Notes under the pieces: model-generated
The model's input: only the letters and a program-made list of their open reading frames with translations
The model's database searches: none
What the model was told of the DNA's origin: nothing
In this document: in pieces, positions 37,450 through 52,372 of the stretch
How positions within the stretch are numbered: position 1 is the first letter of the stretch
Layout: every line of letters begins with the position of its first letter
NCBI GenBank assembly: GCA_023014365.1
Contig: JAEBUN010000011.1
Coordinates: 496,001-560,000 of the forward strand
Origin: Lepiota brunneoincarnata
Taxonomy: Eukaryota; Basidiomycota; Agaricomycetes; Agaricales; Agaricaceae
Length of the DNA: 64,000 nt
Reading direction: 5' to 3'
Position numbers and translations under genes: made by a program

Positions 37450-38200
37450 CTCCATCATAGAATCCTTGCCCTTAACGTTGATCTGCAAGGATCATGAGCT
37501 TCACTTGGGGTTGACCACGATGTTACCCGTACACTTTGACCTGGAGCTATGAGCAGCGGTCACCGGCGAAAGTTATGGGGTCGGGCGAACTTATGTACAC
37601 CAGTAACGCGTTTTGCCTTCTCTTACGGCGGATAGAACAAATGTCCCGCTATCTCTTTTGGGTCTTCGGGTTCAAGATCCCCTCCAGGACGACTAGAACC
37701 ACTTTTCTTTAAGACCATCCACTAAACACGAGGCCAGATGTCACTATAAAATGTATGGCAGCGCAAATTTGCGGCTACATAGGATTTATTTTCGGGGAAC
37801 TGCTTGGCGTGACGGATGCCAGCGTTTGCAATGACCTGCGAGGTTTGCTCACTAGCCCCGCAATTACCTTCTTCCAAGTCATTGGCTGTAATCGCACTTA
37901 GCACGCCAGTCCACTAGATTTTTCTATCGTAACCTCTATCATGCCTTTACCTTGTGCTTCTTTCGATAAGTCAGCAACACGTTCCTAACTACTATCCCTT
38001 TGATATCTTTCTTCAGGTCATCTGGCCTCTCACAAGGGGCAAACATCATTCGACGCGATGCTATATCCATCCCTGGTGATTAATACATCAAGCACCCGCT
38101 TAATGCCTCTTCCCATGCCTATGATCAGTGCTAGAGTTCCGGGTACAATCGATTCTTGTGACTGATGCTTCTCAAAATGAGCACTCAAACAAGTCGGAAA
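37450..38200 (-). pseudogene. Decayed short-chain dehydrogenase, block copy 1, gene b
   Basis: Remnant equivalent to the SDR at 47607-48875. Its N-terminus near 38120 reads GTLALIIGMGRGIKRVLDVL, a damaged TGxxxGIG motif; near 37820 VIANAGIRHAKQFPE remains; near 37460 an acceptor followed by INVKGKDSMM matches the C-terminal exon ISINGGRFYD of the better copy. The catalytic region between is lost or unreadable. Confidence 0.7.
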
Positions 38201-39412
38201 GAACGCGTGAACATACAAGTCATCACCTCTGGCCCATCACGCCACTAGTATCGCCGTATCAACCGGTGCCCTGTTTCAGTGAATGTGTGTACGAGAAGGG
38301 AGGGGGAGGGCACTAAGCAGCGTCAACTTGGAAAAGAAGGGGGTTACCTAACCAACCTAACAGATCTACGGAACATCACACACACCCTTTTCTCACGCGT
38401 CAACCCCCTCTCTCATCCCTGCTATTACTTCAGTTTTTAGGGAAAATTGCCAGTCTATGCCCACCGTTGGCCCTGATTTCCCTCCAACAGACTTGAACTC
38501 TCATGCTCCCTTCCCAAAGGGTGTGATACCGTGCGTCAATCCAGACGCCCTGCTGGAGCGCACACACACCACACCAGCGGCCGCCGTGCCAAGTGTCAAG
38601 TGACCGCCCGGCTTTTCATTAAACGAATACGCCATCTATTGAATAGGGCTTTATATTCCGAAACCGAAACAAGGTCTTGGGGGGTAGGGGAGATCTGGTT
38701 CAAGGGTCAACATGCTGTGGTCAAGTAAGGTCAACTTTCGGGCTCGCGAACTGTGCAGGGTCCATGACGGAGTCTCCCCTAGTCTCCCTTAGTCTAACCT
38801 GAGGCCTGAGGTTGGACACGAGACCTGGTCACACACAGCCGAGAGTGAATCCCCCCTCGTAAAGTACTAGAAGGTCACATGTGCGTGGCGCGGACCTTAG
38901 GTTGACAATTTTTTTTAAAATGAAAGGGGACCCCAGGGCTCGTGTCCCGACTTCACTGCTGAAGCGGTTACCTCGTAGCAAGTTTTCAAAGGTTGGTATT
39001 AGGGAGCGAACAAGCGAGCGTCAAAGCATTGTCGGAGAACCCGAATGAAACCCACGAGGGCACAAGGATGTTCGACCCTGAGCCACATATCCAAACATTG
39101 ACAGGGACTTGCAGGCCATGAGGCTCAATATTTCTTGGCTTCTTACATCCCTAGTTACCTAGGCCTTCTCACACCGCTCGTTCATTTCATTAGTAAGTCG
39201 TACTTTTCAAATCCACCTTCGCTTGAGAACTCGTACGATAATTCAGAATTCTTGCCATAGATGACACAGAAGGGAGCACTTGACATTATTACTATACTAC
39301 TATACAAAGAAGCTACACTATATTCATACGATTCGAGTTAATCAACCATACTTAACACTAAAGTTCGTTGGGACTAGCAGCGGGTAAACATATAAGTTGA
39401 CAACGCGCTGGC
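38201..39412. other. Upstream flank of decayed SDR block, then intergenic
   Basis: 38201 to about 38760 aligns by eye with 48890-49400, the promoter side of the better SDR block; both contain 'agggctttatattccgaaa' / 'gcgctcatattccgaaat' type segments near the far end. The remainder up to the terpene synthase stop is unassigned. Confidence 0.5.
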
Positions 39413-40713
39413 TTAGTCCTGTCTTGTGGATTTATGAGGCCGACAACTGCCGATACCGGGTGGAAGCAAAGGCATCAGTCGGCTTTTTTTGATAGTTGGT
39501 CCTTTAGGGCCGAAGTAACGAGGGCTTTCGAAGGTCCAGTCATCCGTTCCTCGGACGAATTGGCCCAAGCGATTGATGTAGATACGGACGTTCATGTCGA
39601 TTTGCGGACCCCATGAGGGTAGATTGGCGATGTCGATTAAGAAGCTTGTGACAATGGCCTCTCCGTACCGCCCCTAACCAGTCCATCGCTTCCTGAAGGG
39701 AACACTTGCGCTCGTGTTTGACAATCTCCACACCGTTATGCACGGAAAGGCCGCGTGATTGTTCCATTGCGAACGAGCAAACGTCCTGGTGATTCCATGA
39801 TTAAGAAAAGGAATGATCCCTCGATTGCAAGCGGCAACTCACATTGATGATTATGATCAGGTCAGTTGCCTTTTGGCGAAGAGATATTAAGAGGGGATGA
39901 TAATAAACCTTCCTCGGTTAAGTCCAAGCCAATCTCCGCTATGGCAAGGGCGGGGTAGACACCAATGGTGTCGCGACGAATCCGAAGATAATCGTCAAAG
40001 GAGCGGTACTTGGCGTTAGTACGGTCGTCCGCTTCCTGAATAACGGCGGCAGTATAAGCGTCCCAACCATCGAGGAAGTGTTTAAGGCAGGTTGCGTCCG
40101 GTTTCACGAGTGCTCTTAAACGAGTCCAAAAACTGTTCACAAGGCGAATCAGCGCCATAGTTCAAGAGATCCACGAGCAGGGATGATGCTCACTCTTTAA
40201 CAATCCTGCCGACGCAGACTTCCCCATCCGGTCTGTCTTTGTCGGGATTGGCGAATGCGTCCGCGGCTACGGCATATAGCTGTTGGGCTCCAGTGCCGTC
40301 CTCGACATCTGTGTACTCGTCGTATACAGAGAAAAGATGCATGAGGTCGCATCCGAGGCGGATAATGGCTGAAGAAAGCAAAAGCGATAAATTTTCAAGG
40401 AGGGGGGCATGCGATGGCGGAGGGCTCACGTTTCTCTCTCGGGGAATAGGCAAGCGAAGCCAGAAGATCTAACCAAATAGTTGTCAGTTTGGAGAGTCGA
40501 CACTCAGTGACATAAGATCGCACTCTGGTCGCATTCCTTGAAGCGTCTGAGGCCTTCGTCATCAAAGGGTTTGAAGGACTCCACCCATGCAAACGACTCT
40601 GCTTTTGCTTCATCGTAGTGCTCGCTGAGTGTCCTCGACCATGGCCATTTGGCAAGGATATCGGGGAGGATGGAGGTACGAGACGCTTCGCTGGCTTCTG
40701 CAAAGGTAAACAT
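39413..40713 (-). CDS. Sesquiterpene synthase, class I basidiomycete type (two frame breaks)
   Basis: Cyclises farnesyl diphosphate; the closest group I can name is the protoilludene/cuprenene-type basidiomycete synthases. The start at 40713 gives MFTFAEASEASRTSILPDIL, then AKWPWSRTLSEHYDEAKAES and FKPFDDEGLRRFKECDQ. After an intron come LLASLAYSPREK and the metal-binding motif within LGCDLMHLFSVYDEYTDVED. Later exons give FWTRLRALVKPDATCLKHFL, the sensor-like RRDTIGVYPALAIAEIG, VYYHPLLISLRQKATDLIII, then across an intron NDVCSFAMEQSRGLSVHN, which is the NSE motif. The C-terminus has LPSWGPQIDMNVRIYINRLG and SPRYFGP, the RY pair. One extra base near 39908 and one between 39661 and 39667 each shift the frame. 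All catalytic motifs are otherwise present, at about 350 residues. Confidence 0.85.
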
Positions 40714-42127
40714 GATAAAGCGACAGAGTTGTGGGTACTGAAGAAGTTGAGGCACTTTAAGGCTCTTGACATCCCGAGGGGCGGCTTCGTTGTGACCCAA
40801 TGTGGTATATTAATAGCTTTGTCATATAGGATGATGCGAAAAACGCAATGTTGAAACGTAATAGAATCGTGGTGTTGACGAGGTGCGTACGTGAATGTGA
40901 CCCCGGTTCCGAATAGGAATATCAGTGATAACGAGGGATAACGAGGAGATGTTCGGAAACATCGAATCTAGGTCAAGGTCCAGTCGGTGATCTAGGGTGG
41001 GCGCAGAGCTGTTAGTGTGACTGTGATGTAGAAGCTAGAGGTTGTGATTAGTGTCATACAAGTCCCACTAGCTCAATACAGTCCCAAGGGGAAGGCCAGG
41101 TAAGGTTGAAGAAAGATGATTGTCCCAGGCCCGGTATCAGTACCTGTGTATAAGGGGAGCTGCCTTGTAAGTCGATAGCCGAGTCTATACATAAGGCAAG
41201 TTGATGCCTGACCCAATGGCCGAATCTGGGCGTACCAGAGACCGTTCAAAATGTACTAATTAACTGGGGGTGGCACCCCATAAGCCCAGTGTAGCACCTC
41301 CTTTTACAAGATATGGCAGCTGCCTTGTAGCTTGTAAAATTTTCTGTGCGCGAAGATGCAACACTGCAGGCTTCATTCAATTTCAGCGTGCTTTGTATTA
41401 CCGACATCGGCCGAGGATGTTGTTGTTGCTGCATTGTACCCTACCATGCACCCTATGTACCCCACGCTATAATCATGCATAGTGAATGGCTAAATTTTCA
41501 AGCTGCGATCGGATCACCTACGGCATATTGTACCTCTCCCTCTGTGTTACCTGCAGCGCACTCTATTGACGAGAACCCTGACATCCTGATATCTTATCCA
41601 TTAATACCTCGTTTGAACTAATTTTTCTGGTTGAATATGCTCACTACAAATATTCCGGCAGAGCAATATAGTCATTTTTGTGACAATTTATGTTGCAGGG
41701 ATAAAATGGCGGTCGGACGGAGACGACGGTCAAAGCCGTGTCATCTGCTTCCTATCGTCGGATCTAGTTCGGGGCCGATGTTTTGTTCACGTTATTCGTG
41801 GACACATGCCTGCGTCGTGGTTGGGAACGTGCACCTTACCCGCGTGGCGTGGCAAGGCTTTCGGAGTTAGGATGGTGACGGTTGCTGTTGGTAATGGGGC
41901 GAGGTGACAAGGAGCAAAGAAGTATGATATTCCCTTCAGCCTGGGTGGAGGCTGTGGTTGCCTGATCCGAGGCAGACTACGAGGATTATTTGTGCTTGTT
42001 TGTCTCGTTCGCGACCCAAACACACATGATCATCACGTGGGCGCATACTGTTCAACTTACGCGCCATTGGAACCAGCGAGAGACAAGCGGGTGAGTACCA
42101 CTGTTGTTGGCCTCAACTTACTGAAGC
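40714..42127. other. Divergent intergenic region
   Basis: 1.4 kb between the terpene synthase start and the F-box gene start, which are divergently transcribed. No exon recognised; it should hold both promoters. Confidence 0.45.
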
Positions 42128-44008
42128 ATGAACTGTGGATTAGCCATGGACCTCCCAGCTGAACTCTGGGTTCAAGTATTCAATATCGCCGCAGATGACG
42201 ATCCGATCTTTCATTGCGGGCTCCAGACTTCCTTCTCAGTCCATGCGTGGTGGAAAGCCTTTCACGGCGACTGGATGCTCCGCTCGCCTCGGGAAGCACT
42301 CAATTATATCCAGAAACGCAGTTATTCCACAAAGAAGGTCAGTAGCGGGTGCCCCGGCCTTTAGACAATGATGGTACTCACAATGTAGTCCGAAAAGGCT
42401 ATCGTGTCTACATGTCGCAAGTGGAGAGCCATTGGATCCGAAAACCTCTTTCGCTACCTCTTTTTCGACAATCCGTCAAAGCTTCTTGCCCTCTGTAATG
42501 TCCTTCGGTCCGAGTCCGCCGTCTCAACCACCATATCGTCATCCCTCAGTTGGTGGACCCGACGCATCCATCTGGCAAACCGGGGCCACCGAGACGGGAT
42601 CACATTAGCTGATCTCGAGAGGGCACTCTTACTAGTTGTGGGACGTTGTCCCAATCTCGAGATTTTTGTCGTTGACTGGCCAATGGGGAACATATTCGGG
42701 CCTGTGGCCGACTCCCTCGCCCGCCAGGCGTCCAAGTCCCTACGAACTGTACATTGGCAAATTCCCCGCGAAGCGCTACCAAAAATAATTTGGGCGCTCG
42801 ATTCGCTTCCCTACCTCGTAGCGGTCCATCTCCACTTCACCTCAACAGCCTCTACTATAGACGAGGACGATAACCAATCCGACTTTGGCTCGATCAAACT
42901 TGGCGCGGCATCAAACCTCCATCTCAACCTACGCTATCTCCAACAACTCTCCCTCAAGGGTCATTTTCAAGATTTTCTCGAGCAGGCAACGGGCTGGTCT
43001 TTACGCGCTTTACAAAGCCTCGCCATCGACTTTGGCAACAATCGTGCAGAGCTCCCAAGCATCATTTCCTTCCTCCAACAACACGGCACCTCCCTCCGTT
43101 TCCTCGATATCAGCTGTATACCCATGCTCGACGTATCCAAGATCCTTGAACTATGTCCCAATTTGACCACATTCGCCTTTAATGCCGACTGGCGGATTAT
43201 GCCTAACGACGGTATGGTCTCGGAGCTTGTGCGGGTACCGCACTTTAATATTACAACCATTGGCCTACACGGGTTGTATTACGCTTTTGGCGTTGGGCAT
43301 GCAGCCGCCCATGCACAAGGTGCACCGATCACGGCACAAATTATCAGAAAGTCAAATGATATGAACGTCGCCGCTCTTAATAGGATGAATTTTCCAAAGT
43401 TGGAAAGCGTCCGGGTTCTGAGCCCGGTTGTGTTGGTGGATCTAGAGAGAGAAAACGGACCGTCGGAGAGGGAGGGTGGAACTGAGCGGTATGATAATTG
43501 GTGGAACACCCTGAGTAGAGCCGGGATTCGATTGGAAGATTGTACGGGTTCTCCGTTAGGAACGTTGCCTCAAGATGACGAAGAGGGGGAAGAGGAGGAA
43601 GAGGGGGACACATCAGATCAAAGTGAAGATTCGTTTAGCTTCGATGACGCTGAAGAAGATGAGGTCGAGAACGAGCTTGACCCTGCTAGGAAACATGTCA
43701 CGGAACTGCGCCGGCTACTTGAAGAATGCCGCGCCATGGAGCAGACGAGGGAGGAGGTTCCGTACGCATCACTGATGACTTCAGGCCCCAGTTCATCGCG
43801 ATACTCGGGAGATATGGACTACGGAAAAATCTACCAGCAGCTTACCGGTAATGGCAGCGCTCCTTCCACGACTACCGACAGTAGCTCCGGCTCAAGCTTT
43901 ACCACCCCCGACCCTAATCCAAATACGACGTTCGGGTTTGGTTCTCGTGGACAAGGCAAGCGCCCCCGCGTTAGTTTCGGGATCAGTGATCACATCCCGT
44001 CCCCCTGA
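42128..44008 (+). CDS. F-box-like protein with LRR-like middle and acidic tail
   Basis: Probable substrate-receptor subunit of an SCF ubiquitin ligase, typical of the large, fast-evolving F-box sets of Agaricomycetes. Exon 1 (42128-42337) reads MNCGLAMDLPAELWVQVFNI, a usual F-box opening, and joins exon 2 at 42389 (SEKAIVSTCRKWRAIG), which carries the second F-box helix. The middle has repeated leucine-spaced segments such as LERALLLVVGRCPNLEIFV, LRYLQQLSLKGHF and LRFLDISCIPMLDVSKILEL, like degenerate leucine-rich repeats. The end is acidic (DEEGEEEEEGDTSDQSEDS), followed by TELRRLLEECRAMEQTREEV and a Ser/Thr-rich stretch ending SDHIPSP. Total about 610 residues. A related module continues in another frame just downstream. 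The substrate is unknown. Confidence 0.68.
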
Positions 44009-44508
44009 TGAGGTTCCGATATCTACTGCGGTCCTCGAATAGCTCACGGCGTCCTTCAGCCCGATATGCATCCCGCCACACGTCTTCCCAGTATACCCCC
44101 TCTGAATCTGACCTGGGAACACTGGTTGGTTTACCGGGAGATTCCCCTGCAATTTCTAGCAATGCCACTCTCATCGCTGATGATGATGATGATGATGATG
44201 AATACGAGTACGATGACGATGATGAATACGAGGACGACGGGGAGTATTACGAGGACGAGGAGGAAGATGAGGAAGAAGATCTCCACCCAGTTGCTACGCT
44301 GCGCAAATTACTGGAAGAGTGTCGGGCTATGAGAGAGGGGAGGGAGGAGCCGTTGTTTAATCCCATGATGTTTGGTGGACCGATGGGAATGGGTATGGGC
44401 ATGGGTGTGGGGTATGGAACGGGTGCGGGGGGACAGTTTAGTGCTAGTGATCACACCCAATACCGACCACCCGCTACAGCCTCTACCAGCAGTAGTGCTA
44501 GGAGATAG
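44009..44508 (+). CDS. Acidic LLEECRAM-module continuation of the F-box gene
   Basis: An open frame starting at about 44008 encodes RSSNSSRRPSARYASRHTSS, a strongly Asp/Glu/Tyr-rich block (GAT/GAC repeats at 44176-44280), then VATLRKLLEECRAMREGREE, a Gly/Met-rich stretch and SASDHTQYRPP. The order acidic block, LRxLLEECRAM, REE, SDH repeats the tail of the preceding ORF. It could be the true C-terminus, reached by a one-base change in the CCCCC run near 43999 or by an unrecognised intron, or the surviving tail of a duplicated neighbour gene. No separate F-box precedes it. Confidence 0.5.
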
Positions 44509-44926
44509 ATGACATGCTTTTACAATTGCCAATTGGGATTGACTGATATGGATAACGCAATGCATTGCGGAGCACAGCCACTCTGTACCCTGGTGCCGGG
44601 CGGTGAACCCGGTTCCGCCCTTTGTCCAGCACACACTTTCTCTCCGCTTATATATCAGTCATGAATAGGTGTGTATATCCAACAGTTCTGAATTCAATGT
44701 ATTGAACTGTGATGATTTAGAGGTCCAATAATTCTTGTGAGTAGCTGGAGTTTATGGGATCAAGGGAGGGCGCCTGACAGATCATTACTTAGACTATAGA
44801 CGAAGCAGAAGTGAGTCTCAGTGCCCGCTTTGTTTAGGGTTCCTCCGCTGAAATTCATGGACAAGTATCTCGTAGATCAACTAGTACGTCCGCCTCTCAC
44901 TTCCCCCTCCCCCCTCTCCCATTGAA
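44509..44926. other. Intergenic region
   Basis: Convergent 3' regions of the F-box gene and the unrecognised minus-strand gene. Nothing identified. Confidence 0.4.
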
Positions 44927-45729
44927 TTAGTGAAACTGCCCATATAGCCTCCTCCCTCTGCAGATGACGACGAGCTCGTGCACAAGTTGAGAAAACGTCT
45001 TCGGGAGCTCCTCACAGAGCTTCGATCTGGTGCGGAAGGAGTCGTCATACCACCGCTATCGGGTTGATGAAGCAAGAAGAGCCATAGACGAGCAAATACG
45101 CCCCATGTACCTTTGTACACCACCCTCATCAAAGAATCGTAGCCACGGATTCATTGTCGGGTAGACAAGGTTACATTAATATCTCATATTCTGTGCGCGT
45201 GCGCTTTCGCCACAAAAAACCATAAAGCCACTTCAGGATCTTCCTGCCTTCTTGGCGGCAACACGTGCCCTGTTGATTTGTTTCTTCCAGCCAAAACATT
45301 GGGTGCAGGCTGTACGCCGAATGTTTGAGCAAATCATCACTTGATGGAAAAACGCGGCGGTATTCTATCCGGAGACGTACTGGGTGCACCGTGCTTCTTG
45401 CATTGCCAGATGTTATCCTTGTTTTGAGAGACTGGAGGACATTCAATGGCGTCTCGGTCGGTGAACTCGAACTGTTGGGAGAGGGTGGGTGGGGGGGGGG
45501 GATGCGGTGTGAGAGAGAAAGATTCTAAGGATGCGAGGGGGAATTGTACCCCATAGAAAGCATCATTGTCCTCCCTTGCGTCATAACTACAGTCTCCGCA
45601 CTGGGATTAGGGCGATTGGAGCTTAGAGAACTGCTAATTTCCAGCACTCCGAATACTCACCACTTCCTTGAGATGCTTCTCGCAGAAGTAGGCGTCACTA
45701 ATCTCGACAGTTGCCGCAGCTGAGCTCAT
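44927..45729 (-). CDS. Unrecognised multi-exon gene
   Basis: Not recognised. A plausible start at 45729 gives MSSAAATVEISDAYFCEKHL ending at a GTGAGT donor near 45660. Later pieces with fitting splice sites are EDNDAFYG, then FEFTDRDAIECPPVSQNKDN with CKKHGAPSTSPDR after a C/A-rich acceptor tract near 45470, then NPWLRFFDEGGVQ and RWYDDSFRTRSKLCEELPKT, ending LYGQFH with TAA at 44927. Middle exon borders are uncertain and a frame break there cannot be excluded. Cys/His residues in the CPP and CKKH region might bind metal, but no known motif is complete. Confidence 0.35.
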
Positions 45730-46007
45730 CGTTCAACGTTCAGGATAGGACTATGGGTTTGGATTCCTAGTAGGAGAGAGGGGAGGGGAGGGGAGGGGGG
45801 GGTAAGAGGAGAAGGTCGGGAGGCGAATGTGGATGGGGTGGGAAGGGAAAAAGGGGCTGGATCTTGACCACTCACAGTCTAGATTCAATTTGTGGGGAAA
45901 GTGTGGGGATATCTTTCCAAGTTGCACCGCGAGATCAGATCGGCGACAAACGGATCGCAAGAGAGTTGCCATATAACCCTAGCAGCCGGGGTACATGTTG
46001 GGGGTAT
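45730..46007. other. Short spacer with GGGGA repeat
   Basis: Contains a G-rich GGGGA tract at 45776-45800 and otherwise no recognised feature. Confidence 0.5.
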
Positions 46008-47224
46008 CTAGTCGAAGAATCGTCCTCCATTTATGCTTATCTATACTCGAGATGTAAATCTGTCTTCGAGTGATTGCTGGATTGATGCAACGTACACTTT
46101 GACCTGTGTGGGATATATCACAGCCGTAAGCATAATCATCAGACGTCATTCGGATCACGTACCAGTAATATGCCTTGCCTCCTTGGACGCAAGGTAAGAT
46201 ACGAGAGCAGCTATCTCTTCTGGAGTACCGACGTTGTCGAAAGCAGCATCAGGAACCCCCCATTGTTTTGTGTCCTGAGCGAACTGATCCACTTTGGTAG
46301 GGACCAGTGACTTATTATGACTGTTACGCGAGGGCAAAGTCCTTACTCACTCATTGGTGTTTTAACAAACCCTAGAGAGAGTGTCGAAGCGCAATAGTTG
46401 ACAACAATAATACTTAGGAATAAAAAAATCTAAAGGCTCACCTGGTGCGTAAGCATTCACAGTAATCCCGAATTTCGCCAGTTCCACAGCTAAATGGATA
46501 TGTACGTTCAGCGTAAAAGGCCTGAGTCTGAAGCCAAAGAGTTACCTGCGCATTGGGTCAGAGACCGGACGGCAAACTTGGTAGCACTATAGATCGACAT
46601 CAGACGTGCCCCTTTGTCGACTGTTCATCCTTCCCGTCACAACCACTGTTAATCAGAACGAACACACCCTGTTTCCCGGCAATAGAACCCGCTCCGATAA
46701 TCCTCCCCCCTTTTCCCTGTTTAACCATCTGTTTCGCGGCATATTTGTAACACAAGTAAACACCCTTCCCGTTGACATTAAACATTTGATCCCAGTCATC
46801 CAACGTCGCTGTAAATCCCGCGCAATCAGAGTGGCCAAATTTTGCGACCAAGGGGGGACACTGCTTACTCTCCAAAAACGGTTTCGGTATGCATATTCCC
46901 GCATTCGCGACCATCTAGAAAGATAAACGTCGACTCGTCCACTGGCTTCTCGAGCCATAACAACATACTACATCCAGCCCACCGAGTCTTGTTACTACGG
47001 TATCGATCATAGCCTGCACCTCATCTTCTCCTGGTAACGTCAGCGATACAGATTATTGCCTCCCTCCCTATCTGCTTGATTTCTGCCTCAAGGTCGTCCA
47101 AACCCTCTTGAGCAGCCGGGATATCGTTGATACCAATGTTAAACCCGTCGGCTGCCAATCTCAAGGCAATTGCCCGCCCAATGCCACGCGAAGCCCCAGT
47201 TATCAAGGCCACACCTAATGTCAT
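46008..47224 (-). CDS. Short-chain dehydrogenase/reductase (one frame break)
   Basis: Classical SDR, NAD(P)-dependent, most like diacetyl/acetoin reductases and related fungal enzymes. The start at 47224 gives [20 protein letters not shown] with the TGxxxGIG cofactor motif, then ADGFNIGINDIPAAQEG and a DVT-type loop. An extra base near 47032 shifts the frame before EDEVQAMIDTVVTRLGGLDV. Later exons: MVANAGICIPKPFLE (NAG motif), DDWDQMFNVNGKGVYLCYKY, IIGAGSIAGKQG (catalytic Ser), LMSIYSATKFAVRSLTQC (YxxxK), ELAKFGITVNAYAPG, GFVKTPMSD, SLVPTKVDQFAQDTKQW, GTPEEIAALVSYLASKEARH and, across a last intron, GQS-ISINGGRFFD with TAG at 46008. All catalytic residues are present. Tandem neighbour of a second SDR; the pair is duplicated at 36.8-38.2 kb. 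Confidence 0.85.
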
Positions 47225-47606
47225 TGAAGGACTAGGGAGGGGGAGGTGGAGGAGTGGAGGGTTATTCTCAAGTGGGAGAGACAGACTAACGAGTCGGGCG
47301 GGGGGGGGCAGGCAAAGGGCGATTCACCCCCTACTTTATGTGACAACCCTCTCGTATTCGCGGGTTTCACGATGACCGGCTGGGTTTACACTCCCTGGCT
47401 GAGAAAGGGCAAGAAGAACCATCAAATGGCACCCAGTCAGCCCTTGTGTTCGTGAAAATATGATATATAGGGTCACGTTCATCATGAGGTGCTTCTAGGC
47501 CCATATTGATACTAGAGTCTGGAAGCGGAGATATCGATTAGGGTATTCCGGAGTTGAGAAAGCGGCGGAAAGACCTTATGGAAGCTCGAGCACCCGTCTG
47601 TGCTTC

Positions 47607-50226
<2,620 letters not shown>

Positions 50227-52372
50227 CTAACCAGCTCGCACCTCTTGAACATCAATTGTCGCATTTTCAATAAGAGTCTCAACACCTTTGTACCTCGGTT
50301 TGATAATGACTTGGAACGGTTCGGGAAACCTACAATGAATTCAGGCAGTGATCAGCGGGGGGGGGGGGAAGGTGTTCGGCCACTAAACACTGAATAATGG
50401 CTCACGCAATCAAACCACCAGTGGTAGTCATTCCATGGGAGAGTTTGATTCGGTTACCTTCCTTGTCGAGCGGCGGTTCGATAGTATATGATGCCAGCAC
50501 GTTGACGACAATAGAATACATTGTGTTCAAGCTGAAAAACCGACCAGGACAGACCCTACAAGCGCTTGGATAAGGATAATCATACATTTTTTCTACGAGA
50601 AATAACCCACCGACGCCCATAACCAAATGCAAATGTTGTTGGATCTGGCACATCAGGATTCAATTGGCCGTCCCGGATGAATCTATCTGGTATGAACTCG
50701 TATGGCTCCGGAAAAGCCTCTGGATCATGAGATATAGACCTTGAATTAAGATATCAGCAGTTGAATGATATGGTTAACGAGGGGAAAGTACGCACCATGT
50801 GCACGGAATGACGATCGATCCCTTAGGAATGAAATATCCCTTGATAGATATCATCTTCGGAGACGGCATGCGGGAGGGCTGCGGGTTCAGTGACCATGCT
50901 AAGCCCTGTGGACAGGGGGGAAGAGAGAAAAACCCACAAAGAGGTCCTACGTTCTGCCATCTTAGCACTTCTTTGACTACGGCATTGACATAAGGAAGGT
51001 TTGGCCGATCGCCAAAGCTGGGTAGGCTGTCGCGACCGACGACAGCATCAATTTCTGCATGGGCTTTCGCCTGCACTTCTGGGTAGGAAGCCATAGCGAC
51101 GAGAAATGTGTAGACCGCAGACAACGACTGCAATAAAATGATTCAGAATGATTGAAAGCAGTCTTGAAGTTTACCTACCGACCCAGCACCGGCTGTCGAC
51201 AGGGTACAGGTTAGAACAGGGGCAGTGCTCGGTTAAAAAGGACGTGTTCACCCGTATATGCGATACCTACGCAATTCTTGATCACTGTCCCGGCCTTCCT
51301 CGAAGTCCACGGTTCCTGGTACATCCCTCAGCATGTCTACCAAGATGCATTCCTTGGCCTCGTTACATGCCTACAAGCGAACGTGAGACAGGTATTCCAA
51401 ATTGCTTCAAAACGCTCACCATCTTCTCTCTGACCGCCCCATAAGGATCTTCTCTCATAGCTCGGATGTATTTATTCCATTTTTCCGTATTTTTCTTAAA
51501 CCCGGTGCCGGGGAACCAGTGCGGCATGTGCTTCAGCCACGGGAATATTTCAACAAGAAACGAACCGAACACCATAGACTTTGCGATGCTGTTTGCTGCT
51601 TCCTCGGCGTTGGTGATATAAGGATCGTCGTCCCTCTGTACCTCGATTCCGTAGAGGGAAGTCCATGATGGAGTTTGCAATAGTACTGGAAATAGATGAG
51701 GCATGGGATGAGGAGCGAGGACATGAGTAGCTAGGCATTACGCACCGGCGGAAGTGATCAAGAGCTTGATCCGGGGCATGGAGCAAATGGCTGAGGAGTA
51801 ACGTCGTTTGTTTTTGGTGAACGCCGTAATAATTGCTAACTTTTGCCTGGCTGAAATACTGGTTGAAAAGTCGCCGATGTTGTTTCCAACGATTACCATA
51901 TGGCATTAAAAACATGCCCCAGCTCCAGTCAAGGCTACCCCGACAAGTTAACTCAAGAGCAGTCGTGGAGAATGTAATTAGCTTACACCTCAGTCATCAT
52001 ACGATTAGTAGTGCGGTCCGAATATATCCCAGATCTCTTCTCCAACAACTCATAGACTACATCAGCAGAACCAAGAACTATGATTCGTTTGCCCATTATG
52101 TTGACGGAAACGATGTTGCCTGGCGTGTGCAAACCCAGTCAGGATAAGGTTTATGATGACTAGATTTACTTACCATATTTTTTGAACCAGTCGTCGAATG
52201 TCAACCAGTATCCCTCTCGTGGCATATCCAATATATTCCCAATGAGAGGGAGGGGCTTTGGACCTGGAGGACAGGGCAAATTCCGGGCTGGTGGTTTTTT
52301 CCAGTAGAAGAGGAGCGGGATCAGCGCCGTCAAGGCTACGATGACACCAAAGGGACTGATTCCTACTATCAT
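50227..52372 (-). CDS. Cytochrome P450 C (frame broken by one extra base)
   Basis: Third P450 of the same family group. The start at 52372 gives MIVGISPFGVIVALTALIPL, an anchor helix, then the hinge LPCPPGPKPLPLIGNILDMP. Landmarks: C-helix WKQHRRLFNQYFSQ, DDDPYITNAEEAANSIAKSM, ECILVDMLRDVPGTVDFEEG, helix I region GAGSSLSAVYTFLVAM, in which the usual acid is Gly, EIDAVVGRDSLPSFGDRPNL, ExxR segment KEVLRWQ, GYFIPKGSIVIPCTW, DPEAFPEPYEFIPDRFI, and the haem loop FGYGRR-VCPGRFF split by an intron. The tail FPEPFQVIIKPRYKGVETLI ends with TAG at 50227. One extra G (minus strand) in a GGG run near 50838-50840 shifts the frame before GYFIPKG. The intron positions around the haem loop match P450 A and B. 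Confidence 0.85.
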